Shown: piece by piece, positions 1 through 15,000 of the stretch | How positions within the stretch are numbered: position 1 is the stretch's first letter | Layout of the letters: every line of letters starts with the position of its first letter | From: Eremophila alpestris peregrina | Taxonomy: Eukaryota > Chordata > Aves > Passeriformes > Alaudidae | Direction of reading: 5' to 3' | Assembly (NCBI GenBank): GCA_009792885.1 | Contig: WMCF01000153.1 | Span: 938,855 to 1,002,854, forward strand | Length of the DNA: 64,000 nucleotides | The notes under the pieces: generated by a model | Told to the model about the DNA's origin: nothing | Seen by the model: the letters and a program-made list of their open reading frames with translations, nothing else | Databases searched by the model: none | Made by a program: the position numbers and the translations under genes

Positions 1-3000
1 TCTTGCACATCTGACTTGCGCAGGCACAGGCGAACCAACTCAGAAGCAGAATGCAGAGTAAGTGGGATTTCAGAAAGTTTCATTCCCAGCTCAGCATAAT
101 CCTCAGCAATTTCATCCTGCAGCAGGGTCTGCAAGAGGATGACCAGGACTCTGTTCAAGTATAGGAAGCCTCCCTTTTCTGCACAAAGGGCTTCCATCAG
201 GGACACTGCTGTGATGGGATACTGAGCATCTGGCATCAATAACCCTGAGTAACAGCTCAGGAACTCCACCACCATGGCCACATCCCCAAAAAGTGTGTTA
301 GGAAGTCCCTCTGGAGTATCAACCAGTTTAAAAGTAGGCAGTGTCTTCCCTTTCAGATCTTGGTCCTCAAATCTCCTCTGTTTTTCCAGTTTTTCCTTCA
401 TCTCCTTCTCCTTCCGCTCCTTTGCTCTTTCCTTCAGTTTCTCTTTCAGCTTTTCTCTTTTCTTCTTCATGTACTCCTTCCGCTGTTCCTCAGTCATGGT
501 GGCCCATCTCTTCCTGTGCTCCAGAAGCTCATAGCGTTTCTGTACCAATCCCCGCAAGTCTTCAGGGAGACGGGCACGGTCCTCATTGGAGAGCAGCCGA
601 GCTGTTTTGGAGATGATGCAGGAAAGAGCACTTTTTTTGTCTTCCCGGTCTTTGTTTTCTTTGTAATAGGCAATGAGATGGAGTGCTGCAGGAGGCAGGT
701 GTTTCTGGGGTTTCCTGGAAGATCCAGGGGTGCCTCCAGAATTCCTGGGAGCCCTGGACACCTTAGTGGTACCTTTAGCCATATCCAGCAGTGTCATTTG
801 TTTCATTTTCATCTTGGGGGTCTTCAAACCTTTCCTGGGAGACTTTGCCTTCCCTGATGACTTCTGCCCATTCAGAACCCTTTTGCCTCTTTGCTTTTTG
901 TCCAAGGATTTGTTACTGCCCTTTCCTAGTCGGCTCCTCTTTGGAATGTGAAAATTAGAACCAAGTTTAGCAGGTGACACCATTTTCATCACCTCTTCCA
1001 GCTCCTCTTTAGGACATTTTGAGTTCTTAGAGTTTTTCATCTTCAGCGGAGAGCCAATTATTGATTTTTCTAAATGCACGTGGCACCACAGGGTTGGACT
1101 CAGTGGCTGTCCCAGTGAAGATGCATCTGTTTTGGATTTCTTAGGAAGCTTTCTGTCAGGTGATCGAGAGCTCTTCCGCTTGGTTGAGGGATTGAGAGCC
1201 ATATACTAAAATTAAAGAAAGAATGATTTTGTATTAATATTGACAGGTAAATAAAGGTTATCTAGATCTTTTCCCGTCAATTATTTTTGCCTGTGTTTTA
1301 GTGCTTTTTCTAATGAAATTGCTCATTGCATTAAGGGTAACAGGCTTCTGCAATCATAATCAGAGTCAGAGATTGGCCTGGGTTGAAAGGGACCATAAAG
1401 ATCGTCTTGTTCCAACCCCTGCCACAGGCACAGACACCTACCACTAGCCCAGGTTGCTCCAAGCCTGTCCAACCTGGGCTTGGACCTTTCCAACAATGAG
1501 GCAGCCACAGCTTCTCTCAGCACCTGTGCCAGGGCCTCACTACCCTCACAGGGAAAAATTTTTTCCCAATATTCAATTTAAACCTATTCTGTGTGAATTT
1601 CAAGTCATTCTCCATTGTCCTGAACAAATATTAATCTTCCAGTTTTAGAACAACACTTGACAGAGTTTATGAAAAAGTGAGTTTACTGAATGAACGAGAT
1701 AGTGCTTTCTACATCAAAAGATGGATTTTAAAACTACATACCATGGTATGGCATTTAGTTGGTTAATATTATATTTGGCTGGTTAGCACAAAAGGCTGGA
1801 AGAATCCATTCATGCTATGTATGTATACAGTACTAAATTTGTAGTATCTGCCATCACCCAATGCTGCCCCATACACAAACCAGGCCTCAGGAATTCACAT
1901 GCATCCAGGTCTTGGGCCCAGTACCTGACACTACCACATAAAGACTGTAGCTCTCCCATTTCTCTTACACCAGGAAATCATGTCTTTACTTGTAGATAAG
2001 TAATGCAAACAATTGGAAAACCTAAAAGGCAGTCTCATCTCAGATTTTCGAAGTAGACCACTGTTTCAGATGTTTGAGCTGTATCACCTCTCAAAAAGTC
2101 AGCCTTTAAAAGAGTAGGTTTTCCTGCTCTGCTTCTCTCTGGATTAAACAGATATGTGGAGTTGGCGCTTGGGGACATGGTTTAGTGGTGGCCTTGGTGA
2201 TGCTGGGTAACTGTTAGGCTTGATGATCTTAGAGGGCTTCTCCAACCCTAATGATTTTGTGATTCTAAAATCCCATCAGGCACTGAAATCTCTGCCAAGA
2301 CCCAAGGAATGGGTGGGAAAGCAAAGCTGGTATGTTTAGGAACTCTTACCTTATGAGGGTCAAGCAAGAAGTCACTGAATTTACTGGGGAGGGAGTATTT
2401 CTTCACTAACTCATCCTCCACAACCCATGGGGCATTCTCACACGTGCCAGCACGTAGCGCATTGTGACGGATGAAGTACCTCAGGATCTCCTTGTTTGGA
2501 GGACGCTCTGTACGGACTAAGCTATCTGCTGGAACATTGCTGATGATCTTGGAGATAACAGACACACTAGAAGTTAACGATTAACTTCTAACCACATTAT
2601 AAATACAGATCATATAAGGAACTAGGATCATTGTAGTACTTCATGTCCAAAAACTCTTTGCTCATTCAAAGCTCTCTTGAAAGACTTAAACCAAACACAG
2701 TTTGCAGATCTGAGACACACAGAGATTGTTAGGAGAATAAGATAGCCAAAACAGTAAAACACATGAGTTTATGATGCAGGTTTTTTGCCAAAGCCCACTG
2801 TTTTATTTCTGACCTTCCTCCAGCTTGTTCTTGCTACTGACTTTAAAGATTTTACATATTCACGTTTGATTCTTTTCCTGAGACTGGAGGAACAACTCTG
2901 CAGATGGTACTCTTTGAGGTCAGCACTGCCTTGCTTGTCAAATCACCAAAGAGCAGACAAGAAGAACAGAGCAGTGCTGCAGCTACCCAGAACTTCCCAA

Positions 3001-6000
3001 AGCACTGCTACCTCCAACTTAAGAGCAGCTCGGTCAGGACACAGCAACAACTGCCACTCATTGGCTTCACTGGTCTCATTAACTGCATGACCAGAGATGA
3101 GGCACTTAACAGCAACCATGATAAAGCTCTGTGACTCAGTGTGTGCAGTACCAAGTGTTTTCATGCACAAAAACTAATTACAGATAGAAACAGCCAAGCT
3201 AGTCAGCCTCACAGACAACTGTCCTGCTTCCAATGCCATGACTCTGGCAGAAAGCACTACATTGTGCCATATAATCACTGGCAGTGATTAATTAAACTTG
3301 CATACTCATGTTATAATAGAAAGGACTCAAGCAGACAACTTACCTTATCTTCATTTTTCAGTTTGACATCATATTTGTGTGGCAGGAATTTAGGTGGAAC
3401 CCACTTCCTTTCTTCCTTCTTCAACGAAGTGGGAAGCTTTCGAGGAGACCTACGCGCTCTATCATCTGATAAAAGCAGGTGAGACACAGTCTTACTATTA
3501 CAGTTAGAAAGAAAGGAAAAAGTTAAAAAATCCAGACCACCACAGGACAGGGCACCCTACTTTTCGCTATCTGTACAGTGTTTGGTTAAACCAGAACATT
3601 AGGAAAATAACCCAAACTGGGTTTTAGAAAAAGCCTGAAGATACAGGCTGGGAATGGAGGCCCAGACCAGCTCTGAACTAAGGAGGTAACACTTATCTTC
3701 AAGGAGTACAAAGGACCATTTAAACCCATCTCTGCAGTCAGTGAGCTGCAACCACCATGCAAAGGTAGAAAATGTCTCTAAGATTTATGAAGGGGAGATA
3801 TAACCCAACCAGTAAACCTGCTTAGTGAACTCCTGCCAACAGCCCTGGCTGCCTCTGCCATGCCTTCTTCAAAACAGCTTCATGGAAGGAATCACTGACT
3901 TGATTTTGTCTTAAGAAGAAAGCAATCTCCAAATGTTTTTATGTTTGTGGCTACCATAGAATCATGGAACAGTGTAAGTTGGAAGGGACCTTAAAGCTCA
4001 TCTCATTCCATCCCCTTCACTAGACCGGAGACACCTTCCACTAGACCAGCATACTCCAAGCCCTGCCCAACCTGGCCTTGGACACTTTCAGGGACAGGGC
4101 AGCCACAGCTCTCTGGGCAATGAGAGTAATTATCTACTAAATATATAGAGAATACAAGTAGATGTTAAAGCTTAATAAAACATAAAAATATAGACCTCAG
4201 AATCACATAACAGAGCACTGAAGCTCCAGCACCATTACACCTAAAACAGTATAAACTCAAGTGACCTCTTCTTTTGTAATTTACTTTCTAGATTCACGAA
4301 TAGGGATGACTATATGGAATTCCATCAAACAGCACCTGGATATTTGGGTGAGGAAGAAGAAATTACTATCCATTCCATCCTAAAGTTAATTTTAAAAAGT
4401 CAGCTTCATTTGTTGTTGTATTCTCTTGTAATAAAACATACATTTATCCCTGGAAAAGTTCAAAGCCAGGTGGATGGAGCTCTTAGGAAAATGGTCCACT
4501 TGGAAGGCATCCCTGTCCATAGCAGGGGGATTGGAATGAGAGGATCTTGAAGGCCCCTTCCAACACAGCTGCTTGTGTGTTTTTAAACCATCTATATTGT
4601 GTTGTCTCCTGTATTCACTTTGTTTTGGATTTTCCAGAGCAGTACAGGTTTCAAGTCCAGCTCAAGCTACAGAAATTGCCTTCAGCAGCTCACCATCGAT
4701 TTTCAGGACAATCTAGCCCTTCCCTGCTAAGGATTTTCCACAGTTCATTCCTTAAGCAGATAAAAATATAAAGTCACTTCAGACTGCTCATATGATGCAA
4801 CAAAGCCAGTATAAAGCCTTATTTTTAGCTTCTGAAGGAGAGCTCCTGAGCAGAGAGACTGAAACTATCTTTCTCTGTCCCATTTCTCCTCCAACAAAAC
4901 CAGCAAGATTGACACAAGTATTAACAGAACTGCCAAGGCTTGCTCTGCCCCCTCGTGCATGCACAGGCACACACAGCTCTTACATCACAACTATACACAG
5001 CTTGTTGCTGCTTCCAGTTACTCATGCTAGTGTAGTGACTTCAACTCATATCACGTGGTCACATGTGAACATTATTAGAAAAAGTCCAGGTCAGAGTGGC
5101 TGGGAAGCCCCAGCCTCTGCGGATGCAACTCAGCATTTCCTACTTCCATAGTCTGTGGTGTAACTGTAAGAAATGCTACATAATTATATTAACACACTCT
5201 GGAATAATTTGTTTCAATTATGTTACTGTGAGCCTAGGTTCTGTTATAACCCAGAATATAAAAGCACTAGCAATAAAATATCCTTTTAGTAACAACATAT
5301 GTACAAGAATTAAAAGAATGTGTGTTTACTGCTTAGGTTATGATTCTGCCAGCATCCTGAGATTGAAAATGTTGAGGTTCATCTTTTCCAGAAAGGGGAG
5401 ACAGTCCTAGCTAACAGAGGTGACTACACACAGGCCAGAACCAACTGAACCAGGGACTGAAACAAGAGCAGGAACCCTCATTCCTGCAGTATCTGATCTT
5501 GAAGTGCTGCACTGGCAATGCCCACAGCTGCTGGAATACCACACACCAACTCACAAAGGATCATGGTAATCTTTTTGAAACACCAAGATCAAAAATTGTT
5601 GCAGTAAATTTGATCACTGAGCATTTTTGAAGTAAAACATACTTCCCATGCCTCTTATGCGGCATCTCAAGAGAACGCCACTCAATAAAAAATACATATA
5701 TAAATAAATAAAGCATCATTAGCCCCTCTCCAAGCACAACCGCTGTATCAAATGATGTATATAAGGCCAGATTGTTTCTGAAACATGGTTTTTTTGCTGC
5801 CTGATTATACAAAGCACTGCAATGAAATCAGAACAGCTCATAACATACCCATCAGAAAGAGCTGACCATTTTTAAGCTCAGGACTAAACCTTGGTATAAC
5901 TTCTTTGCCACTCTTGACTTTGCTATTTGCTGGCTGGGCTGTTTTCAGTTTCCTCTTCTCCACATCAGAGGAGATTACACACACTTTCCCATATGCTGGA

Positions 6001-9000
6001 GTCACTATTTACAAATGCCAACAGTTTAATCACTTATGAGACTTTAAAACAAAGCTCTCCAGGTTAGAACTGTGTTGTGGGATTGGGGTTGGTTTGTTTG
6101 AAAACACTTCTTGTAATCTGTTCTAAAGAATCTTATAATTCCATTTTAAGAAATGGACAAACATAATGTGTTAAGCTGTTTTTTGTTTTCTTTTTTTCTT
6201 TCAACAGTACTTCCTCAGAGTCAAGAAAAGCCTTGGACATACCTAGCTCTGCATCAAGAGCATATGAAAGAGTAACAAGGTTTCAAAGGATGCTCTATTT
6301 TGAACTCTTAGGGGAAAAAAAGAAAGATTTTGTCTCAACATATGAAAATTGGAAAGAGAATAAACTAAAAATTAAAAAAAAACACTTATTTTTTACAATA
6401 ACCAGGGACAATGAGAATCAGAACTTATCTCTGACTCCAAAAGAACACACTTTAGAACTAGGGAGGTTTCCTCTGAGGATGAACATCACAGCAGAATTTT
6501 ATAATTCTGAACCTGAACCTCTGCTGTTCCCCATATTTTTTAAAAAATACATTTGTTGTACTTCAAAATGTATACATTTCATGCACTGCTTTTGGTATTA
6601 CACCTTAGAATAACAGCACATTTTCTGCTTTAAATCAGGCAAGAACAGCTGAAAGCCAACAGCACAGATGCCCCAAAAATTCACCACTAACAAGGACAAC
6701 TTCTGGATTTTCAGCCCATAACACTGTTTAAACATTCACAGACCAGCCCCAAGATGTACATAAACTCAACACTCACTGCCAGGTGCTACCTACTGCCATG
6801 CTGTCTCTACTTACTCATACTATCCCTCCTGTTGTCATCCTCCTTCAGCATAGCTTCCTTCTGGTTGTCCTGGGCTGCCTGACTGGAGTTCTCCTTGTCA
6901 CTGGACGGAGAATCACAGGCTCCATCAGATTTCTTTTCTGAGGCCTCTTCGTCAACTTTCTCCAAGGGATGTATTTTCACAACTTTTACAGGCAACATTT
7001 TCTCCTTACCAACCTGCACAGAAATATTGATGAAGACTGAACCTGAACAAGACAGGTGAGCTAATGGGCTTTCACACTATGACGAAGGAGAAAATACTAG
7101 CTAAGATGAACTAAAAGCAGAACTCCCAACCCACAACATTTTCCAATGCTGCTTCCTCAGCCTAAGGAGGCAGTATGTGCACAAGATGCAAGTGTGCTTG
7201 CAGCAACCCCAGTTTAGAGACTATGTCCTAAACATTGCTCACACACAACTCCTCCACATTTTCAGAAAGTCTGAGCTTTCATCAACATTCCCAGTTTTGG
7301 AGGGAATTTTCAAATCTTTAGAGCCTTTTTAGAGATTTTTAAGCTTTGACTTCAAGCTCCATTTGTATCAGACTGCTGCTCCTTCTGGCAATGTGTCAGG
7401 TGAAAAGATTATGACATGGTAATTTTTAATTTCTTCTAATTAAATAATGTATTTATATATAAATCACAGATCCTCACATATTTAAGCAGTGTAACAATTT
7501 TATGTTTCCCACGCACACACATGTATCAGTCATTTTTCTCTTGCTATTATTCCATGATTCTGGAATTGTTTGAGTTGGAGGGCCCTTACATATCATCCAG
7601 TTGTAAATCCCTGCCATGGACAGGGACACTTTCCACCAGATGTATGGCTTAGAGAACTATTTTCCAACCAAAAGCAGGCACTCTCACTGGGATTCTATAG
7701 AGAATAAATTTTCACATTCTTCTAATAACTTGAGTGGCTAACATAGCCCATCTCCTGCCTTTAACTATCTGGAATTAGCCCTATGCAGAAGCACAGGATA
7801 AAATGGAAAACATATCCTTACCTCAAAGTCACATTCTTCTCCCACTGCAAATTTGGTCATGATCTCCAACCAAGCTGCATCCACCAACTTTTCCAATGAC
7901 ACAGTGTTGTGGTGGACTATTTCCAGGACCAGTTTCTCATACCAAATAGGGAACTCCTCCTTTAAGCTGAGCAAGCACAGAAGTTTTCACTGTTCAGGGA
8001 ATAAAAGCCCAAATGCAAAGTACCCTCCCATTTCCCAATTCTAGGAATTCCTGTTAACAGCCAGGACAACGTTTGAGGCAGATGCCCCATCAGCATGCAA
8101 ACATCCAAGGGCTTTTTGCTCCCCTCCCTTCTCCCAGCAATCCCCAAGGTTAGCTGGCCCGAAAATCCCAACTGTCCTGGTCCTTCCCAGAAGGAATACT
8201 GTAAACATTCAGGAAGAGCAGCACTGAGCGTGAACCATTTCATGATGGTTATTACTGCTTCTCTATTAGATATTAAATATAGATCAAGATGATGCAATTA
8301 TCCTGGGGCTTGTTACTTTAAAATATTTGTTTCCAGGAACACCATGATTCTGATGAAGATTTAGCATTTTTTTCTCCCCCAACAGGCTGCCAGTACAGTA
8401 AAGACAGGGGCAGGTTTACACAATAAAATTATCTCGTCAGAGAAAAATATTTTGTGTATTTCACCCAATTTTTCCATTCAAAGAAAAGAAAGGACTGCGA
8501 CAAACTTACTTCCCTTCTAAAAGATGACCTCAGGTAGCTGACAGGGGCACTAAGGAGTATGTTGCATAAAGCCTCCTGGCTAAAAGTCCATTTCAAGTTA
8601 CCGTAAGGAGGAACCAAATACTCCATTTCTCCAAAGCACTTTCAGCTTCCCAGACTCCAGGATCTGTGGCTGAGAACCCTCAGCTATTTGTGCTGTGTTA
8701 CAACTGCCATAAGCAAATTTATCCCTTTAGTAACCTCTCTAAATGAACTTTTTTATCCAGCTTAGTGTCAGGTATTAAAGCAGACTAAGTGCCTGGGAAG
8801 CTTTTCATCCCGTTTCAAAGAGACAAGACCAAAATCTCATTTCACAGAGTCTTCCCCACCCTCCCCCACCCCGTATTAGCAAGACTAGAGCTAAATTTGT
8901 TTTTGAGAAATTTGAGAAATGTCATGTTTCTATTTCACTGGCATTTCTTAACATTTCCAGAAGTGGTCAATCAATCCAACACGGATAACCAAAAGAAAAT

Positions 9001-12000
9001 AGCAGTAGACCACTGTGTTTTGACTCAGGATTTTAAGTTCATGGAGCTGCTTCTGCATTGCCCCTGCCCTCTCAAACAAGAACACCAGGGAGCAAAGTCT
9101 GAAGGCAGTAGTTCCGTCACCCCTCAAAGAAATTAGGACTATTAACATATGGGTTTCTTATTTGTTGACTTAAAGGCTGAGACTAGCCACAAATGATGGT
9201 AAATTTCTCCTTAGGAGAAAGCTGTGAGCTCTTTGCCAATGGATCAAAAACATGTAGAGAGGCAGCAGAAAATTCGACCTCTTAGGTGGTACCGCTGACA
9301 CTCTCTACAGTTTATAACCGGGGGAAAAATGTCACAGAAGTCCAAGTCATAAGTTGACAGAATGGAGAAATACGTCACTTGTTTGGCATAATTCCTATGA
9401 TTTGGTAATCACACAGTAAATTGTATGTGTTTGTTGAGACAAGGACTTGCACCTTTACAGAAAATGCGCTTCTATGACAAGGGCCATGCTGGATCTCATC
9501 CAAGGATTCCTGTGGGCTAGAGGAGAAGGTCAGGCCACAGCAGCCCAGAGGAACACAATCTGCACAGAGTAAGGACTCTAGTTGTTTCAAGTAGAGCAGA
9601 TCCCCCAAAATCTCACTACAACTTTTTTTTTATTTAGTGCAACAACTCTGATGCAGATCTAGAAAAAATAATCACAGGTGTGGAGCTGGCTGATCTCAAA
9701 CACTTCAACAGACTCTTTTTATTCTATTTTGACTCTACATTGTTCAAGATTTATTATTTTTCCCTCTGAAATATTCCCAATACTCCAGAGGCTTTAAAAT
9801 ATGCCAAGTGCTATATGCTGAACTATTTTGGTTCAAGTAATACCAAGATACAGCACTAAATAAGTAAATTGCATTTACCAACTGCATTAGTAATGGTGTA
9901 AAATTTGGACTCAATTTGCTTTCAACTCCAGAATCCCCAGATCTCCTTACCTCACCTCACAAACTAGCCACACACCTTCCCAAGCTCACTCTTATGCCCC
10001 AACACCTAAAGATAGGCACAAACCCACGTATCCACTGGTACTTACAGCTCAGCAACCTCCTGCTCCTCCTCCCAAGCCTCTTTGTGTGTCAGCTGGCTGC
10101 TTCCTGTGCTCTTGCACGTCCAGATCCGCTCACTGTATCGCTCTAAACGTGCTTCGTACTCTCTGTATGGGCGGCAGCTCAGGAAAACAGGATTCATGCA
10201 GTGGAAAGCACAATCACCATAGCACAAAACAGTAAAATTTAATTACACTCTTATGACTGCAGTGTACAAAGGTTAAGGAGAGCCTCTGTACCGTCTGACT
10301 ACCATGAGGATGCTGCACTAAATCCGAAGTGTTGGTGCTTTCTGAGGCCAAAATGCCTGTCCTGCTCATTCTGGCATAGAAGGTTCCACACCAGCAATAG
10401 CTCAGCTGCACTGCACAAGGGGAACACAGGGGGCTGAAGGTTTCACAGCATTGCTAACTTACTTTTCAGCTTTTCCAACCTGATACATTGGAAAACAGCA
10501 CAATCAAGGTCACCGGCACATGCAGGAAGTACAGCACAGATTGCTGCTAAATCCTTGACAGTAACTGTTGTGGCATTGCTACTACCAATGCCTTATAGTG
10601 GTGTTATAAAATCCAGATGCAAATTACCAGGCTACCCATCACCCCCGATCATTTGAAAAACAAACAAACAAACCAAACCTAAACCATTTGAAACTGAAAT
10701 CACTAGAAAGGTCATTTTTTTCATTCCTAACAAGAGCAGCCTTTTGCATTCCAACATGAGGATCTCTCTCACGTACTACATTGTCTGCTTCATGGAATTA
10801 CAGAGTCCCAGAATGGTTTGGGTCAGAGGGGACATGAAAGCCCACCTTGTTCCACCCTGCCATCATGGGCAGGGACGAGACTAGGTTGCTCCAAGCCGTG
10901 TCCAACCTGGCCTTGAACACTTCCACAGCTTCTCTAGACAACCTGTGCCAGGGGCTCACCATCTGCATAGCAAAGAACTTCTTGCTAATATCTAATCCAA
11001 ACCTACTCTAATTTGAAACCATTCCCTCTTGTCCTGTCACTTCATGCTCTTGTATAAAGTTGCTGTCTGTCTTTCTTGTTGGCTCCCTTCAGGTGCCAAC
11101 ACTCCTGTGTCACAACTTGCCTCAAGGTTATGTTACTCCAGGTGGAATTACATGATTAAAGGGTGCCTGGGCAAGTCACCAGGGTGCTGAGAGCATTAGC
11201 CACTCTGCTGGGAGCATCTTTGGCTGCTCTCCTTGCTCCAACATGAGTGGTAATTAATGGTCAGGGTAAACAGAGAGCAGCTACTTCACACTCACAATGG
11301 ACAGAAGATACACAAGCACAATTATCACTGTGGTGTAAATCCACACCAATGGCCCCATGATCAAGTTGCCACGTACCTTCTAACAGGAAGTTGAGAAGAC
11401 AAACTCTAAGAGAAGCAAGAAGAGCATCTTTTTCTTCTCCTGCATATGCTCTCCAGTGGCAAAGCCAGCAGGAAACATAAGGCACACTGGGTACAGCTGC
11501 AGCACAGCCCACTGCCGCACCAGCACTGATTCACAGTCTCTGGGAACAGCAGATTGCTCTACACTCTTGTACAGGCAGAGCCACCAGCCACAGCAAAGCA
11601 CTCTGTGTGTCTCACGCGTTTTGTCATTCGAGAACAACCAAGCAATCTTTTTCCTTTTTAAAGATTTGTATTAGGAATTACAACTCCAGCAAAGCAAATT
11701 TCCTTAGATGTTTCCTCACAGCCCCCAGGTAAAGCATAACAAGGTACAGCAGCTGCATTAGGGGTGTTGATGTACAGGTAACTTGCAGACACAGCAAGTG
11801 GCACTATGCAAGGATATTAAACCAGGAAAAGAGTCAACTCCAGAAAAGTCTGCCACAGTACTCCTTTTTCCTGGAGCACACTGCAAAATCCAGCAGAAAT
11901 TCCATGGTCTCCCAGCTTGTCCTGTTTCTGGAGTCTCCTGCTCCTCCGCAGAAGAACAGACCTGACAAGTCATCATCCCACTATGATTCAAGCCCTCTAG

Positions 12001-15000
12001 CCCATTCTTACCATCCTCGGGGTTCAAAAGATGCAAAAATTTTCACAGAAACAAGAGGTTCTATGTTTCAGGGGCAGGAAGTGTGATCACTGTAGGGGAG
12101 CACAGGCAAAGAAAAATCACAGCTCTCAGGGAGCTTATCTGCAAAGCTCCACCAACCAGCCCAGGAGTGTCACTGTGATACCTGTTGTAGTAATACTGAG
12201 CTAGGAGAGAAAAAAATACAAAAAATAAAATCAAACAAGAAACCAGGAATCCGCTTTGAATTTACAGGAACTTGGGACTGGCACAGGTTGCCCAGAGTAG
12301 CTGTGGCTGCCTCATCCCTGGGGCCAAGTTGGACAGGTCTTGGAGCAACCTGGTCTAGTGAAATGTGTCCTTGCCCATAGCAGGGAGTGGAACAAGATGA
12401 GCTTTAAGACCCCTTCCAACCAAAATAATTCTGAGATTCTATGATTCAATAATTCAATTAATCCCTTTAATAATGACTAAGTTGCAATCATAATACTATT
12501 TATTCCTGTGCCGTTCCCACAAAGAACAGCATTAAAACCAAATCCAATCCTCACACCAGACAGAAGCCTAAATGCAGGAGCAGCAGTCATCTCCAGCTTC
12601 ATCCAGCAATCCTTCTGCCTTCTCCCCTTGGTCTCCTTCTGTGTATCTGTGGAATAACTGAATGATACTTTTTTTCCCCCTAACATAATTTCCCATATCA
12701 ATAGGGGAAATTTCCCTATGAACGATCTCCTCCTTGCACTTAATCTCATTAAGGCTTAATCTCATCATATCAGGACTAACATTTCCCAGACCAGCCTGGA
12801 ATTTAGAAGTGACAGATATGGCCATTCCCTGTTCAGCTCAGATCTGCCTTTTCCATGCAATTTAATTCCACCTCCAGCTGGTCAGCTCATCTAACACTGA
12901 CACACTCCTTACCCAGGCCTCCAGACTTGTCCCACAGTGCTGACTCTGTGTTTCAGCTCTGCCAAGACCTCCAGGTCAGGTCCTGCTTCGAATTCTGGGG
13001 GCCAGCACAAAGCCAAAATGCAGGAGGACATTTCTGCAAAGTTTACTAGAGCTCCAACTTTCCACTACATACACACAATTTGTCTTCTTCGCTCGGACTG
13101 GAAACAAACCCAAGGAATTTCAGATTGTTCAGCAGGTCTGATCCAGGACTGCAAGTCATCATGCTCCTGGTATGCCATAACCAACCCATCTCTCTACACA
13201 GCTGGAGCCTCCATTGCCAGAAATTCCTAACACAGGAAAAAATAAAAGAACCCTGGACACAAACTACTTGTGAACATTGCCCAAAAAGCTATGAATAACA
13301 TGTATATTAAATGAAACAGCTGACTACCCACTGTGTAGCTGTTAACACAGCACATCTGTTTGCATCCCACTGCAGATCACCCAACGCTGAAAGGTAGAAA
13401 AATTAAAGTACAAATAAGATTACAGCAGAAAAAAGGGGCCCTTTTAAAGAAAGATGCTTAAAAGTAACCAAGCTAACCACTGCACAAAACAATCACTGAG
13501 GGAATAAAAAGTTTACTTCTTCCTCAGTTAGTAATTTCTGGGAGAGCATTAATATCAACTCCAAAAAAGTTTTACTCTATCTGATTGTCTGCACTTATAT
13601 TAGCCAGCAAGGTAGACTTCCCAGAAAGGTATGTACATTTATAAGGTGCTACTCCCTGGATGTGTGGTGAAGTTCTGCAATTGGAGAGTCTGACACAACA
13701 ATGCTTTGATGCTGCCACCTTCCAGGCAGAGTTTGCCTGACCAGTATCACATGTGAGAATGTGAACAGCAGTCTTTAACCTGCCAAATGCAGCCCAACCC
13801 CTCTTCTTCCCCTGCGCTGATACCATACAGAAGTATTAACTAAAGAAAGAAAGCAGGCTTTTCTCCAGAGAGGAGACAGTACAGCTTCCCAAAACCATGC
13901 ACTGGAAGCTGAGGGAAAGCTTCCGCTGGAACAGCCCAGGGTGGCTGAGCTCTCTGAAACCAGCATCTTTCCTGATCCAGCAGTATTTTCCAAACCATGC
14001 TCCAGCAGACCCACATGCTGAGCTGACTGTTCAGCAGGGTACACACTGGGTATTTGGGAGACCGCAAATGCTCAGCACCCACTGCACTGGTGACAGGACC
14101 CTACATGTGCGAAGCATTTTCCTGATGCTTCAGGTAGTCTAGAGCAGATCCCCCTGAGCTCGTGCAGGGATGAGTCTATCCCTGGCTGCCCTGTGATCCA
14201 CCATCTCTACACCCATGTGATTAGCAGGGCCTGAGGCTTTGTCAGGTTGCAAAGGGCTCTACACAGCAGGACTTCTCTTAGAGGGTTTTTGCAGGATTTG
14301 GCAGTCAAAGGAAGCCACATAAAGCTACAAAGGAAAAAGATGCCCAAATAAACACCTGAGCTCTGTTGGACCAGCTTATTCCACTCCCACTGCTGCCAGA
14401 CACTTCCATAAAACACACCCAAGGGGCAGATGTCTCTCCTCATGCACACCACCAGTCTCCATTTTTGTGAGACCTAATCTGCAGCAGCTGCAAATCGTAA
14501 TAACAACAACAAAAAAAGCTTTAAGAACTTTTGATGTCTTTGAAATGCCTCACTTGTAACTGTGATACAAAAACTTACACAGTCTTCAGGGGAAGAGCTG
14601 ATCAATAATTTTCCAAGATAGAAAACAATTCAGGAGACTATATTCTGTCAGATCTTGGCATAAGTAACACTGGGTGAAGACTCAGGTACCTACTGGCACA
14701 CTCTCAATAGGCCCTTCCCATCTTCCAGAGCCACTCCTCCTCAACACTATCTAGGATAAATAGAAGTGACCGAAAAAACCCTCCAAGTCTTCCTTGGGTA
14801 ACATCTCCCTCCAGCTCCCCGGCCCATCTGCAATTTTCTGTTCCACTTTTGGCCTATCATATATTATACACAGTCAACAATGCAAAGCAGAAACCCAGCA
14901 TTGCTTGCTTTCTCTTTTTAGCCTCATGATATCTGTCTGCCAAATGAACTTTCTAGAATATGCTAGGTTGCCTCCCACAGCACCCCATGAAGTACTTCCT

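Larger units (their letters stand above)
1206..2349 (-). other. BAZ1B intron 6, noncoding
   Basis: Intron between the exon ending at 2350 and the large exon starting at 1205; the acceptor is TTTTAG. It holds a minus-oriented CR1 fragment (about 1350-1630) and a short plus-oriented CR1 tail (about 2166-2270). No other coding or RNA signal was seen. Confidence 0.85.
3466..6814 (-). other. BAZ1B intron 4, noncoding
   Basis: A 3.3 kb AT-rich intron. It holds a minus-oriented CR1 fragment (about 3955-4120) and a plus-oriented one (about 4448-4570). A CACGTG E-box occurs at 5052-5057; its use is unknown. Open frames here (for example 6233-6613) are AT-rich and match nothing recognised. Confidence 0.8.

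Noticed and set aside
360..857. 165-codon plus-strand open frame near the left edge
   Set aside because: It is antisense to BAZ1B exon 7, whose minus-strand frame is open and matches the known protein over the whole stretch.
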